Assembly: GCF_000282315.2 (NCBI RefSeq)
Contig: NZ_AKJN02000006.1
Location: forward strand, 806,001 to 870,000
Length of the DNA: 64,000 nucleotides
Reading direction: 5' to 3'
Source of the DNA: Pseudomonas sp. GM41(2012)
GTDB taxonomy: Bacteria > Pseudomonadota > Gammaproteobacteria > Pseudomonadales > Pseudomonadaceae
The first letter of the stretch is position 1. Each line of letters begins with the position of its first letter. The notes under the pieces are model-generated. The model was given only the letters and a program-made list of their open reading frames with translations. It made no database searches and had not been told where the DNA came from. The position numbers and the translations under genes are program-made. Below, in pieces: positions 43,838 to 55,107 of this stretch.

Positions 43838-43952
43838 TCCGCCCAGCTTAATTGACTGGCATTACCGACTCTTGGCAGCGCTGCACACCGAGGGTCGGCT
43901 TCGGATACACTCCCGCGAGCTTTATCAACCTTCAGGAAATGTTGAGCCGGAT

Positions 43953-44873
43953 ATGCCGACCCCATCGAACAACACCACGGTCTATGCCGCACCGGTTATG
44001 CGCAAACTGGCGGAGATCGTTGGCGATTTGCAGCCATCCCTGCGCAAGGTGGCGGACTTTATCCTGCGTCACCCGCTGAGGGCCGCGACGCTGACCATCG
44101 AGGAAATGGCCCACGAAACATCCACCTCGCCAGCCGCGGTCAACCGCTTGGCCAAGGCCCTGAACCTGGGCGGCTACACCGGCATGAAAGCCGAACTCGT
44201 GGCGACGTTGCAGCAGATGGTGTCGCCGGTCGACAAACTGCGCAACGAACTGGCACATCGTCCTGGCGGCGCGTTTGGCCTGCATGAGCAAATCCAGAGC
44301 GCCAGCAGCAACCTCGCGACGGCCGCGACCAACAACCATGCAGACACCTTTGAAGCGTTCGTGACCCGCCTGACCCAGGCTCGCAAAATCTACATCCTGG
44401 GTTTTGGAAACAGCGTGTACTTCGCCGGCCTCGCTGCCTCGACGCTGATGCCCTTCTGCGCCGACGCCACCGCCATTAGCATGGAGGGCGGCAACGAAAA
44501 CGCCGCTTACCGTCTGGCCGCGATTACCGATCAGGATGTGTTGCTGGCGATCTCCCTGCCGCGCTATTCCCTCGACACCCTGCAACTCGCCCGTTTCGCC
44601 AATGAGCGGGGAGCCTCGGTGCTGGCAATCACCGATTCACCCGCCTCGCCGCTCACCAGCATTGCCGAACACGTGTTGTTTGCTCCCGCCGACCATCCGG
44701 TATTGACCAGTTCCAACATCGCGGTGCTCGCCTTGATCGAAGGCCTGGTGGCGGGCGTGATGGCGCGCAATAAAGAGGCCGTGAAACTGGCGACCGAACT
44801 GACCGAAAGCGTGATGGCTTACCTGCACATGCCGGGTAACAGCAAATCGGCGAAAGCCACAAAGCCGCGCTGA
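43953..44873 (+). CDS. MurR/RpiR-family transcriptional regulator
   Basis: The protein has 306 residues from the ATG at 43953. The N-terminal HTH_6 domain shows LRKVADFILRHPLRAATLTI and STSPAAVNRLAKALNLGGYT. A C-terminal SIS domain follows (IYILGFGNSVYFAGLAAST). SIS domains usually sense phosphosugars or small metabolites. It lies 115 bp after the ATPase gene in the same direction and takes the place argR has in the aot operon of P. aeruginosa. It likely controls this operon, perhaps at the dyad at 39554-39572. Confidence 0.83.
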   Translation: MPTPSNNTTVYAAPVMRKLAEIVGDLQPSLRKVADFILRHPLRAATLTIEEMAHETSTSPAAVNRLAKALNLGGYTGMKAELVATLQQMVSPVDKLRNELAHRPGGAFGLHEQIQSASSNLATAATNNHADTFEAFVTRLTQARKIYILGFGNSVYFAGLAASTLMPFCADATAISMEGGNENAAYRLAAITDQDVLLAISLPRYSLDTLQLARFANERGASVLAITDSPASPLTSIAEHVLFAPADHPVLTSSNIAVLALIEGLVAGVMARNKEAVKLATELTESVMAYLHMPGNSKSAKATKPR

Positions 44874-44885
44874 CGTAACCCCGAC

Positions 44886-45809
44886 TTACCCGCGACCCGT
44901 TGCGCCACAGGGTTTGCGGGCGAGCGTCTGACTGGGAAGTTCGTTGAACAACGCGCGATAACTGCTGGAAAATCGCCCTAAATGCCAGAACGACCAGTGC
45001 ATCGCCACTTCGGCAACGGTGGTGTCCATCGCTGTGCGACTGAGCAATTCGCGGCGTGCGCTGTTGAGTCGACGCAAGCGCAGCCAATGGGTCGGGGTCA
45101 TCCCGGTATAAGCCTTGAACGCATGCTGCAACTGACGCAGTGAAACCCCGGAGACCTGCGAAAGCTCCAGCAGGTTCAGGGTGTCTTCCGGGGCATCAGC
45201 AGCCCACTCACCGATGCGTTTCATCACTGCACGCTCTTCGGCGCGGCGCTGTAAACCGCCGCGATCAAGGCAAACACACGCGTTGTCGAGGATGTACAGG
45301 CAGTCTTCGAGCAACTGCTGAGTCAACGCCTCCTTGCTCGGTGGATCGAGGGTTTGCGCCAGTCGGGTCAACGTCCCGCTGAGCCAGCGACTGAACAATG
45401 CGTTCTGTCCCGAGTTCAGCGGCGCCATGAACAGGCCTTCGAGCCTGGCCACGTTCAAACCGTGACGCTGCACAAACTCCGGACCGAACACCACGGCGAT
45501 TTCCTGATAGTTCTCCGGGGTGATCCAGATGTTGCGGCTTTCGCCATTCAACACGTACAGCGCGTTGTCGCTGCGATCGAAACAGAACGCCAGCGAACCT
45601 TCGGGCGCGCTGAAATTCTGCTCGACGCGGGTGTTCATCTGTTCCTCGTAAATCTCCACGCCTTGCAGGTCCAGATAGCGCACGCGCCCGGCGAAATGCC
45701 CCGGTGACATTTGCTGGTAATGCTGCACCCAACCCGGTGTGGCGCGGATTTGCTCGGCGACATCGGCGGTGTCGAACGCTTGGACTTGCAGGGGATTGCA
45801 CGTTGTCAT
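44886..45809 (-). CDS. AraC-family regulator of the amine/polyamine operon
   Basis: The protein has 307 residues with a long N-terminal sensor domain of unknown ligand. The two C-terminal helix-turn-helix motifs are LLELSQVSGVSLRQLQHAFK and VAEVAMHWSFWHLGRFSSSY, as in EutR-like members. AAGGT precedes the ATG. It is divergent from the glutamine-synthetase-like gene, and the interval holds TGGTGC direct repeats suitable for AraC binding. It is probably the activator of that operon. Confidence 0.82.
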   Translation of the reverse strand: MTTCNPLQVQAFDTADVAEQIRATPGWVQHYQQMSPGHFAGRVRYLDLQGVEIYEEQMNTRVEQNFSAPEGSLAFCFDRSDNALYVLNGESRNIWITPENYQEIAVVFGPEFVQRHGLNVARLEGLFMAPLNSGQNALFSRWLSGTLTRLAQTLDPPSKEALTQQLLEDCLYILDNACVCLDRGGLQRRAEERAVMKRIGEWAADAPEDTLNLLELSQVSGVSLRQLQHAFKAYTGMTPTHWLRLRRLNSARRELLSRTAMDTTVAEVAMHWSFWHLGRFSSSYRALFNELPSQTLARKPCGATGRG

Positions 45810-45819
45810 GGGTGACCTT

Positions 45820-45846
45820 ACGCACTCGTTTGGTGCGTTTTGGTGC
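45820..45846. promoter_or_regulatory. TGGTGC direct repeat and dyad in the divergent promoter
   Basis: TGGTGC occurs at 45831-45836 and 45841-45846, one helical turn apart. ACGCAC (45820-45825) and GTGCGT (45833-45838) also form a dyad. Direct repeats of this spacing suit the two helix-turn-helix motifs of the adjacent AraC-family protein. Confidence 0.45.
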
Positions 45847-45970
45847 TGCTGAAAGTGGATAGATGGAACGTCAAGGCTCGCCCAAGATAGTCGTCAACGC
45901 GCCACAGGGGAAGTGTGTGATGGATGAAACCAGCCTCCCCGGCGTTAATAAAACCAATAACGAGGTCTTT

Positions 45971-47329
45971 ATGAATGTCCCTTTCGATCAGCTGCTCACG
46001 TGGCTGAAAGATCACAAGATTACCGAAGTCGAGTGTGTGGTCAGCGACTTGACCGGCATCGCACGCGGCAAAATTGCACCCACCAACAAGTTCCTGCATG
46101 AGCGAGGCATGCGCCTGCCGGAAAGTGTGCTTTTGCAAACGGTAACCGGGGACTTTGTCGACGACGACATCTACTACGACCTGCTCGACCCGGCCGACAT
46201 CGACATGGTGTGCAAGCCCGTCTCCGACGCGGTGTACGTGATCCCATGGGCCATCGAGCCCACTGCCATCGTGATTCACGACACCTTCGACAAGTTCGGC
46301 AACCCGATCGAGCTGTCACCGCGCAACGTGCTGAAAAAAGTCCTGCAGCTGTACACCGACAAAGGCTGGCGGCCGATTGTCGCGCCGGAAATGGAGTTCT
46401 ACCTGACCCAGCGCTGCGAAGACCCGGACTTGCCGCTCAAGGCGCCGCTGGGTCGTTCGGGCCGTGCGGAAAGTGGTCGTCAGTCATTTTCCATCGACGC
46501 CGCCAACGAATTCGATCCGCTGTTTGAAGACGTGTACGACTGGTGTGAACTTCAGGGGCTGGACCTCGATACCCTGATCCACGAAGACGGCCCGGCGCAG
46601 ATGGAAATCAACTTCCGTCATGGCGACGCACTGGATCTGGCCGACCAGATCACCGTATTCAAGCGCACCCTGCGCGAAGCGGCGCTCAAGCACAACGTCA
46701 CCGCGACCTTCATGGCCAAACCGATTGGCGATGAGCCCGGCAGCGCCATGCATATCCACCAGAGCGTGGTGGACATCGCCACCGGCCAGCCGATCTTTGC
46801 CGATGCCGACGGAAAAATGAGCGAGCTGTTCCTGCACCACATCGGCGGCCTGCAAAAGTACATCCCCAAAGTGCTGCCGATGTTCGCGCCGAACGTCAAT
46901 TCGTTCCGCCGCTTCCTGCCGGACACGTCGGCACCGGTGAACGTCGAATGGGGCGAAGAAAACCGTACCGTTGGCCTGCGTGTGCCGACCTCCACGCCGG
47001 ACGCGATGCGCGTGGAAAACCGTTTGCCGGGCGCCGACGCCAACCCTTATCTGGCGATCGCTGCGAGTCTGTTGTGTGGGTATTTGGGGATGGTCGAGCG
47101 CATCGAACCGAGCGCTGCGGTGCAAGGTCGTGCCTATGAGCGCCGCAATCTGCGCCTGCCGATCACCATCGAAGACGCTCTGACGCAAATGGAAGAGTGC
47201 GACACCGTTTCGCGTTATCTGGGCAGCAAATTCGTTCGCGGTTATGTGGCGGTGAAGCGAGCGGAACACGAGAACTTCAAACGGGTGATCAGCTCGTGGG
47301 AGCGAGAGTTCCTGCTGCTTAGCGTCTGA
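45971..47329 (+). CDS. Glutamine synthetase-family ligase, probable gamma-glutamylpolyamine synthetase
   Basis: The protein has 452 residues from the ATG at 45971, with GAGG upstream; in-frame ATGs at 45863 and 45920 would give unusual extensions. The GS fold is clear: VECVVSDLTGIARGKIAP, VAPEMEFYLTQR, EDGPAQMEINFRHGD, AMHIHQSVVD, NSFRRFLPDTSAPVNVEWGE and ENRLPGADANPYLAIAAS. It belongs to the PuuA/Spu-type branch that joins glutamate to amines rather than to the biosynthetic GlnA. Next to a PotF-like binding protein and a PuuB-like oxidase, it probably starts gamma-glutamylated putrescine or amine breakdown. Confidence 0.85.
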   Translation: MNVPFDQLLTWLKDHKITEVECVVSDLTGIARGKIAPTNKFLHERGMRLPESVLLQTVTGDFVDDDIYYDLLDPADIDMVCKPVSDAVYVIPWAIEPTAIVIHDTFDKFGNPIELSPRNVLKKVLQLYTDKGWRPIVAPEMEFYLTQRCEDPDLPLKAPLGRSGRAESGRQSFSIDAANEFDPLFEDVYDWCELQGLDLDTLIHEDGPAQMEINFRHGDALDLADQITVFKRTLREAALKHNVTATFMAKPIGDEPGSAMHIHQSVVDIATGQPIFADADGKMSELFLHHIGGLQKYIPKVLPMFAPNVNSFRRFLPDTSAPVNVEWGEENRTVGLRVPTSTPDAMRVENRLPGADANPYLAIAASLLCGYLGMVERIEPSAAVQGRAYERRNLRLPITIEDALTQMEECDTVSRYLGSKFVRGYVAVKRAEHENFKRVISSWEREFLLLSV

Positions 47330-47352
47330 GATCTGCGCTGCCTGTGAGGGCC

Positions 47353-49880
<2,528 letters not shown>

Positions 49881-49900
49881 AAATCAACGTTGCTGACCCA

Positions 49901-50003
49901 CCGCTATCGCGGGCAAGCCCGCTCCCACAAGGATCATCGTCGTTCACACATGTTGTGATCGGTGAAGATCATGTGGGAGCGGGCTTGCCCGCGATTAACG
50001 ATG
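49901..50003. repeat. REP pair (REPIN) of the GTGGGAGCGGGC type
   Basis: An inverted copy (ATCGCGGGCAAGCCCGCTCC from 49905) and a direct copy (GTGGGAGCGGGCTTGCCCGC from 49974) flank about 45 bp of unique sequence. It lies between the puuB-like gene and pqiA. This subtype differs from the one at 47.4 kb, which reads GCGAGC in place of GCGGGC. Confidence 0.8.
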
Positions 50004-50105
50004 ACACGGTCTATCAGGCATTTGGCCTTTAGATTTGCTCAATCGCTAGGCGCTTCTATATTGAGGGAGTGCTCTGACTTCCTTGCGTCCTGGCGAGTGC
50101 AGCCT

Positions 50106-50702
50106 ATGGCTACGACTGACCCACTGATCATCTGCGAGCACTGCGACTGCGTGTATGAAAAAGTCACGCTCGCCAAACATCAAAAAACCCTCTGTACACG
50201 CTGTGGCGGTGTGCTTCAGCGCTATAACGGCCTGACGGTGGAACAACGTCTGGCGTTGACCTTCACCGCGTTGATGCTGTGGATTTTCGCCAACTTCTAT
50301 CCCGTCATGAGTATCAGCCTCAAAGGCCTTAAAAACAGCGCAACGCTCTGGGATTCGGTGCTGGCCCTGAGTCTGGGGCCGATCACTTTCATCGCCATGG
50401 TGGCGGCGATCTCAATGATCATCGCGCCGATTTTCCAGCTGGTGCTGCTTATCTGGGTCCTGAGCTTCGCCCTCGGCCACCAGCGCTCGCCCGGTTTCAA
50501 GTTCTGCATGCGCTGGCTGGAAACCCTCAGGCCCTGGAGCATGCTGGAGGTCTGTCTGCTGGGGGCGATGGTTGCGGTCATCAAACTCGCCGGATTGCTG
50601 GATGTGCTGCCCGGCATCGGCCTGTTTGCCCTGGCCATTCTCAGTCTGATGATGATCCGCATCGCCGGGCGCGACATCCGTGATCTATGGGACATCTTAT
50701 GA
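50106..50702 (+). CDS. pqiA: PqiA N-terminal-half protein
   Basis: The protein has 198 residues from the ATG at 50106. A rubredoxin-like zinc ribbon (CEHCDCVYE and CTRCGGVL) is followed by four membrane segments. E. coli PqiA is one protein with two such units; here the two units are separate overlapping genes (ATGA at 50699). Together with PqiB and PqiC it would form an MCE-type system moving lipids across the envelope. The REP pair lies upstream. Confidence 0.85.
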   Translation: MATTDPLIICEHCDCVYEKVTLAKHQKTLCTRCGGVLQRYNGLTVEQRLALTFTALMLWIFANFYPVMSISLKGLKNSATLWDSVLALSLGPITFIAMVAAISMIIAPIFQLVLLIWVLSFALGHQRSPGFKFCMRWLETLRPWSMLEVCLLGAMVAVIKLAGLLDVLPGIGLFALAILSLMMIRIAGRDIRDLWDIL

Positions 50703-51355
50703 ACAGGCCCCCGGTGGCGAGTGAGCTCAACCTGTGCCTGTGTCATAGCTGCGGCCTGGCCTGTGACATGACCGATGAACCTCACGAATGCACACGGTGC
50801 GGCGCACCGCTGCATCGGCGCAAAACCAACTCACTGGCCCGGACCTGGGCCTACATGTTCACTGCCCTGGCGTTTTACGTCCCGGCTAATCTGCTGCCAG
50901 TGATGAACACCAAGATGGTCGGCAACGGAGCCGATAGCACGATCATGAGCGGTGTAATTGAGTTCTGGCAGCACGGCGCCTGGGACATTGCCCTGATTAT
51001 TTTCATTGCCAGCATCGCGGTGCCGGGCATCAAGTTCGTCGCCCTGACGATGTTACTGGTGACCGTCCAGCGCGACAGCCAATGGGCGAGCAAGCAGCGG
51101 TCAACGCTGTACCGTTTCGTCGAGCTCATCGGTTACTGGTCGATGCTCGATGTGATCGTGGTCGCCCTGGTGGCCTCACTGGTGAAGTTTCAAGCCCTGG
51201 CCGATATTGAACCGCGCCCGGGCATTCTGTTTTTTGGCCTGGTGGTGGTGTTCACCATGCTGTCGGCAATGAGTTTCGACCCACGCCTGATCTGGGATAA
51301 AGAAGAGCGGGATAACCCAAACGAGGAGGTCATGGATGAAGTCGCAAATCACTGA
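50699..51355 (+). CDS. pqiA: PqiA C-terminal-half protein
   Basis: The protein has 218 residues. A second zinc ribbon (CLCHSCGLACD and CTRCGAPLHRR) precedes four membrane spans, including NLLPVMNTKMVGNG as in PqiA. It overlaps the upstream half by four bases and pqiB by 20 bases. Separate genes for the two halves are common in Pseudomonas; both are needed to match the E. coli protein. Confidence 0.85.
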   Translation: MNRPPVASELNLCLCHSCGLACDMTDEPHECTRCGAPLHRRKTNSLARTWAYMFTALAFYVPANLLPVMNTKMVGNGADSTIMSGVIEFWQHGAWDIALIIFIASIAVPGIKFVALTMLLVTVQRDSQWASKQRSTLYRFVELIGYWSMLDVIVVALVASLVKFQALADIEPRPGILFFGLVVVFTMLSAMSFDPRLIWDKEERDNPNEEVMDEVANH

Positions 51356-52991
51356 CGGGCCGCAAGCCCCCGGTCAGGCCCCGGTCAAGACCCGCCGCTT
51401 CAACGTTTCACTGGTGTGGATCGTGCCGATTGTCGCGGTGCTGGTGGGGATTTCCCTGGTCGTGCACACCATGATGCAGGAAGGTCCGACTATTACCGTC
51501 ACGTTCAAAACCGGTAGCGGCCTGACGGCCAACAAAACCGAAGTCAAATACCGCAACGTGGTGATCGGCCATGTCTCGGACGTGGAGCTGAACAACGATC
51601 AGAAGAGCGTCAACGCCACCATCAAACTGTCCAAGCAGGCGGAAAGTTTCACCCGCGAAGACTCGCAATTCTGGGTCGTGCGTCCGCGTATTGGCGCTGG
51701 CGGGGTGTCGGGGATCGATACCCTGCTGTCCGGGGACTACATTGGCGCCGACATCGGCCAGGCCAACGCGCGTGCAAAAAACTTTATCGGCCTGGAAAAC
51801 CCGCCACCGATTACCTATGGCGAGCCGGGCAAGCGCTTCACCCTGAACACCCAGGACCTCGGTTCGCTGGATATTGGCTCTCCGGTTTACTACCGCAAGA
51901 TTCCGGTGGGGCAAGTGGTGGCCTATGGCCTGGACGCCGACGGTAAAGGGGTCAACATCGAAGTGTTCATCCACTCGCCCAACGATGCCTACGTCACTGA
52001 AAATACCCGGTTCTGGAACGCCAGCGGAATCGACGTGAACGTCGGCGCCAACGGCTTTTCGCTGAAAACCGAATCGCTGTCATCGATCCTGGTGGGCGGC
52101 ATCGCCTTCCGCGCTCCGGATTACAGCCCCAATGATCAACCGGCTAAAGAAGACAAAGCCTTCGACCTGTTCGAAGACCAGCTAACCGCCCTCGCCCCGC
52201 CCAGCGGCAAGGGGCAATTCCTGACCTTGCGTTTCGATCAAGCCTTGCGCGGGCTCAAGGTCGGTGCGCCGGTGGAGTTCCTGGGCATGGAGTTCGGCAG
52301 AGTCGTGGCGGTCAATCTGGATTTCGACCCGAAAAAGCGCAGTTTCCCGGTCAATGTCGGGATCATGATCTACCCGCAACGACTCGGCCAGGCCCACACC
52401 AAAATGCTCGAGGTGTTGAAGCATGACCCCAACGACGAAGCCGCTGGCGTACGTTTGATGGGCAGCTTCATCGAAAACGGTCTGCGGGCCCAGGCCCGGA
52501 GCGGAAACCTGTTGACCGGTCAGCTCTACATTGCGCTCGACTTCTACCCCAAAGCAGACAAAGTCGTGTTCGACCCAACCGCCCGTCCAGTCTCTATCCC
52601 GACCATTCCGGGCAGCCTCGAGCAGTTGCAGGAAAAACTCGAGGGCATGGTCAACAAGATCAACCAGCTGCCCATCGAGCGCATTGCCGGCAACCTCGAC
52701 AGCAACCTCGTCGAACTGCGCAAAGGCCTGGCGCAATTCAACGCCAAGACCCTGCCCGGCGTGCAGACCACCCTGGCGGACGTCAGTAAAACCCTGCAAT
52801 CGGCCAGTTCGACCTTGGCCGAAGACTCGCCGCAACGCGAACAATTAGGTCAGACCCTGGACGAACTCGGGCGCATGTCGCGCTCCTTGCGTGAACTCTC
52901 GGATTACCTGGGACGGCATCCGGAATCGCTGATTCGCGGCCGCCCCGACAATGCCGCGCCGATGGACCTGCAGGGGCCACCACGCAAATGA
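51336..52991 (+). CDS. pqiB: PqiB, MCE-domain envelope protein
   Basis: The protein has 551 residues. One N-terminal membrane anchor (FNVSLVWIVPIVAVLVGISL) is followed by three MCE/MlaD modules, for example FKTGSGLTANKTEVKYRNV, NTQDLGSLDIGSPVYYRKIP and RFDQALRGLKVGAPVEFLG, and a long helical C-terminal region. MCE rings stack into a tube crossing the periplasm for lipid transfer. It sits in the order pqiA-pqiA-pqiB-pqiC. Confidence 0.92.
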   Translation: MKSQITDGPQAPGQAPVKTRRFNVSLVWIVPIVAVLVGISLVVHTMMQEGPTITVTFKTGSGLTANKTEVKYRNVVIGHVSDVELNNDQKSVNATIKLSKQAESFTREDSQFWVVRPRIGAGGVSGIDTLLSGDYIGADIGQANARAKNFIGLENPPPITYGEPGKRFTLNTQDLGSLDIGSPVYYRKIPVGQVVAYGLDADGKGVNIEVFIHSPNDAYVTENTRFWNASGIDVNVGANGFSLKTESLSSILVGGIAFRAPDYSPNDQPAKEDKAFDLFEDQLTALAPPSGKGQFLTLRFDQALRGLKVGAPVEFLGMEFGRVVAVNLDFDPKKRSFPVNVGIMIYPQRLGQAHTKMLEVLKHDPNDEAAGVRLMGSFIENGLRAQARSGNLLTGQLYIALDFYPKADKVVFDPTARPVSIPTIPGSLEQLQEKLEGMVNKINQLPIERIAGNLDSNLVELRKGLAQFNAKTLPGVQTTLADVSKTLQSASSTLAEDSPQREQLGQTLDELGRMSRSLRELSDYLGRHPESLIRGRPDNAAPMDLQGPPRK

Positions 52992-53008
52992 CCACAGGAG
53001 CATCACCC

Positions 53009-53569
53009 ATGGCTTTTTCGTTAAAGATCACCTTGGTCAGCGCATTGTTTTTGCTCACGGCTTGCCGCAGCGAGCCGATTCAATTCCACACCCTGACCCC
53101 GGCCCAACCGAGCGGCAACTCAAGGACCAGCACTGCGGATATCCAGATCGAGGCCCTCAGCGTCCCGCCCCAGGTCGACCGTCCGCAGATCGTTATTCGC
53201 CAGGGCACCAGCGGCCTGGCGATCCTCGAAACCCAATGGTGGGGGGCGAGCCTGTCGGATGAATTGCGCACGGCCCTGGTCGATCAACTGGTCAACAGCA
53301 ATCCCCAGCGCAGGGTGTCGGTGCGGCTGGACGTGCAACGCTTTGATTCGATCCCCGGCCAATACGCGCTGATTGACGTCAAATGGCGCCTGCGCAATCT
53401 TGGCGAACGCGATAACACGCTGGTCACTTGCCGCAGCACGTTGCAGACACCGTCAGGGCCTTCCATCGATGAACTGGTGATCGCCCAACAGAACAACGTC
53501 AAACGCCTGGCCGCGTTGATCAATCAGGCCGCTGCCGGTACATCAAGGGGTTGTCCGGCGGCGCAGTAA
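53009..53569 (+). CDS. pqiC: PqiC, outer-membrane lipoprotein
   Basis: The protein has 186 residues from the ATG at 53009, which has AGGAG eight bases upstream. The lipobox is LFLLTAC, giving an acylated cysteine near residue 19. The mature domain is ABC-transport-auxiliary type (EPIQFHTLTPAQ, QIVIRQGTSGLAILETQWWG). It anchors the PqiB tube at the outer membrane. Its last 50 bp overlap the 3' end of the convergent sensor-kinase gene. Confidence 0.87.
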   Translation: MAFSLKITLVSALFLLTACRSEPIQFHTLTPAQPSGNSRTSTADIQIEALSVPPQVDRPQIVIRQGTSGLAILETQWWGASLSDELRTALVDQLVNSNPQRRVSVRLDVQRFDSIPGQYALIDVKWRLRNLGERDNTLVTCRSTLQTPSGPSIDELVIAQQNNVKRLAALINQAAAGTSRGCPAAQ

Positions 53570-54848
53570 GCGCCGACCTCCCGTCAGTCAAGTCAACCGT
53601 GAAGCAACATCCGTTTGGCTGGCGGCTGGTGAGTTCCACTCGCCAATTCTGATGGGTGCAAATACGCTGGATCAACGAAAGGCCCAGGCCCAGCCCTTCG
53701 CCACGTTGCTCATCACCGCGCACGAACGGTTGAAACATTGCATGACGTTTTTCTTCCGCAATGCCTATGCCACTGTCTTCGACACTGAAACCGTGCTCGC
53801 GCAACGTCAGCCGAATGAAACCCTGATCGGTGTAGTGCCAGGCGTTACGCAACAAGTTACCCATGACCGATTGCAGGAACGTCAGGTTATGGCGATCCGT
53901 TGAAACGTGTTCGACGACGTAAATAAACTCGATGTCCTTTTCCCTGATCAGCGACCTCCAGACATCCACCAGCGCGTCGGCGATGTCCTTCAGGGTGGCA
54001 CTCGCACTTGAACCGCAATCCTCCCGCGCGCGCGCCAACATCAAAAACGTCTCGACCAATTGGCGCATTTCATGACTGGCACGGGCGATTCGCTGAACCT
54101 GCGCCATGGAACGGTGGTCCAGCGAGGGATTGCCGAGTAGCAGTTCACAGGAGCTGGCCAGCACCATCAACGGCGTACGCAGTTCGTGACTAACATCGCT
54201 GGTAAAGAGTTTTTCCCGTCCCAGTGCTGCGCGCAAACGGCCCAGCGTCTGATCGAAGGAAAGCGCCAGTTCACCCACTTCGTCCGTTGCATAATCGGGA
54301 TGTAGCGGTGGTGCCAGCTCCAGCAGTTGATCGCGATGCCGCACCTGACGCGCCAGACGAATCACAGGTGCGAGGACGCGCCGGGCCAGCAACCGGCCCA
54401 TCAAAATCGCCAGCAAGACACTCAAGAAAACCCCGACAACCACCACCAGGAACAGCACATGTTCCCGTCGTTCGAGGCTTCGTTGGTCGCGCAACAAAAC
54501 GTATTTTCGATCACCCACCAGGTTCACCATGGCGTAGTACTTCGACCCCCCGTAGAGAATCTCCTGAAACCCCGGGGGCAGCGCCTCCAGCACCGAGTTC
54601 AGGGCCATGGGGGCCTTGGCTCCCTGGGCGAAAAACAGTTCATCTTTCTCGGGTTGATGGGTCCAGTTATCGGGGTTGTCCATCAACAGGAGGCGGTGCA
54701 GCCCTCCTCCCAGGGTCGTGGCCGTGAGCCTTCGTTCCACCACATGGACAGTCGCCACAATGCCAAACGCAAAAATACCCGCGACCAGCGCGCTCATCAG
54801 GGCGAATACGATGACAATCCGTTTCGTCAGGCTTTGCTTTAAATCCAT
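53520..54848 (-). CDS. Sensor histidine kinase without an adjacent response regulator
   Basis: The protein has about 442 residues from the ATG at 54848. Two membrane spans (IVIVFALMSALVAGIFAFGI; VLFLVVVVGVFLSVLLAIL) bracket a periplasmic domain of about 95 residues. HAMP, then the H-box FTSDVSHELRTPLMVL, N-box VMGNLLRNAWHY and G-boxes VEDSGIGIAEE and GEGLGLGLSL follow. It is complete and probably active. Partners for such kinases are usually adjacent, but no regulator gene is seen in the window. The divergent neighbours are LPS-modification genes, so it may sense cationic peptides or metals. Confidence 0.87.
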   Translation of the reverse strand: MDLKQSLTKRIVIVFALMSALVAGIFAFGIVATVHVVERRLTATTLGGGLHRLLLMDNPDNWTHQPEKDELFFAQGAKAPMALNSVLEALPPGFQEILYGGSKYYAMVNLVGDRKYVLLRDQRSLERREHVLFLVVVVGVFLSVLLAILMGRLLARRVLAPVIRLARQVRHRDQLLELAPPLHPDYATDEVGELALSFDQTLGRLRAALGREKLFTSDVSHELRTPLMVLASSCELLLGNPSLDHRSMAQVQRIARASHEMRQLVETFLMLARAREDCGSSASATLKDIADALVDVWRSLIREKDIEFIYVVEHVSTDRHNLTFLQSVMGNLLRNAWHYTDQGFIRLTLREHGFSVEDSGIGIAEEKRHAMFQPFVRGDEQRGEGLGLGLSLIQRICTHQNWRVELTSRQPNGCCFTVDLTDGRSALTAPPDNPLMYRQRPD

Positions 54849-54986
54849 TCTGTTGCCGGGCTCCATTGTCGGGGTCTATTGCCGCAGAACCGGGGCTAAA
54901 ACCAACATCAGCCCACAGGCAAGGTACATAAGAGAAACGTTTGCAACAATGCACTAATAATTAACTGCGCAACCCTCTCGCAAAAC

Positions 54987-55003
54987 TTTCACATTTCTTT
55001 CAC
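54987..55003 (+). promoter_or_regulatory. TTTCAC direct repeat upstream of the Ais-like gene
   Basis: TTTCAC at 54987-54992 and at 54998-55003 are 11 bp apart start to start, one helical turn, as expected for an OmpR-family response regulator. A near-identical pair (TTTCAT/TTTCAC, same spacing) stands at 62744-62760 upstream of arnB. TTTTCAC-like half-sites resemble the ColR consensus known from P. putida. Confidence 0.5.
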
Positions 55004-55107
55004 TCCTCAGGCACCTGACACCTTTTAGTTTGTCGTCGATTGCATCTTGACAACAAAAATAGCCAATCAGCTTCAGCATCTGATTGGAAGAAGCGCATTG
55101 AAAGTTG

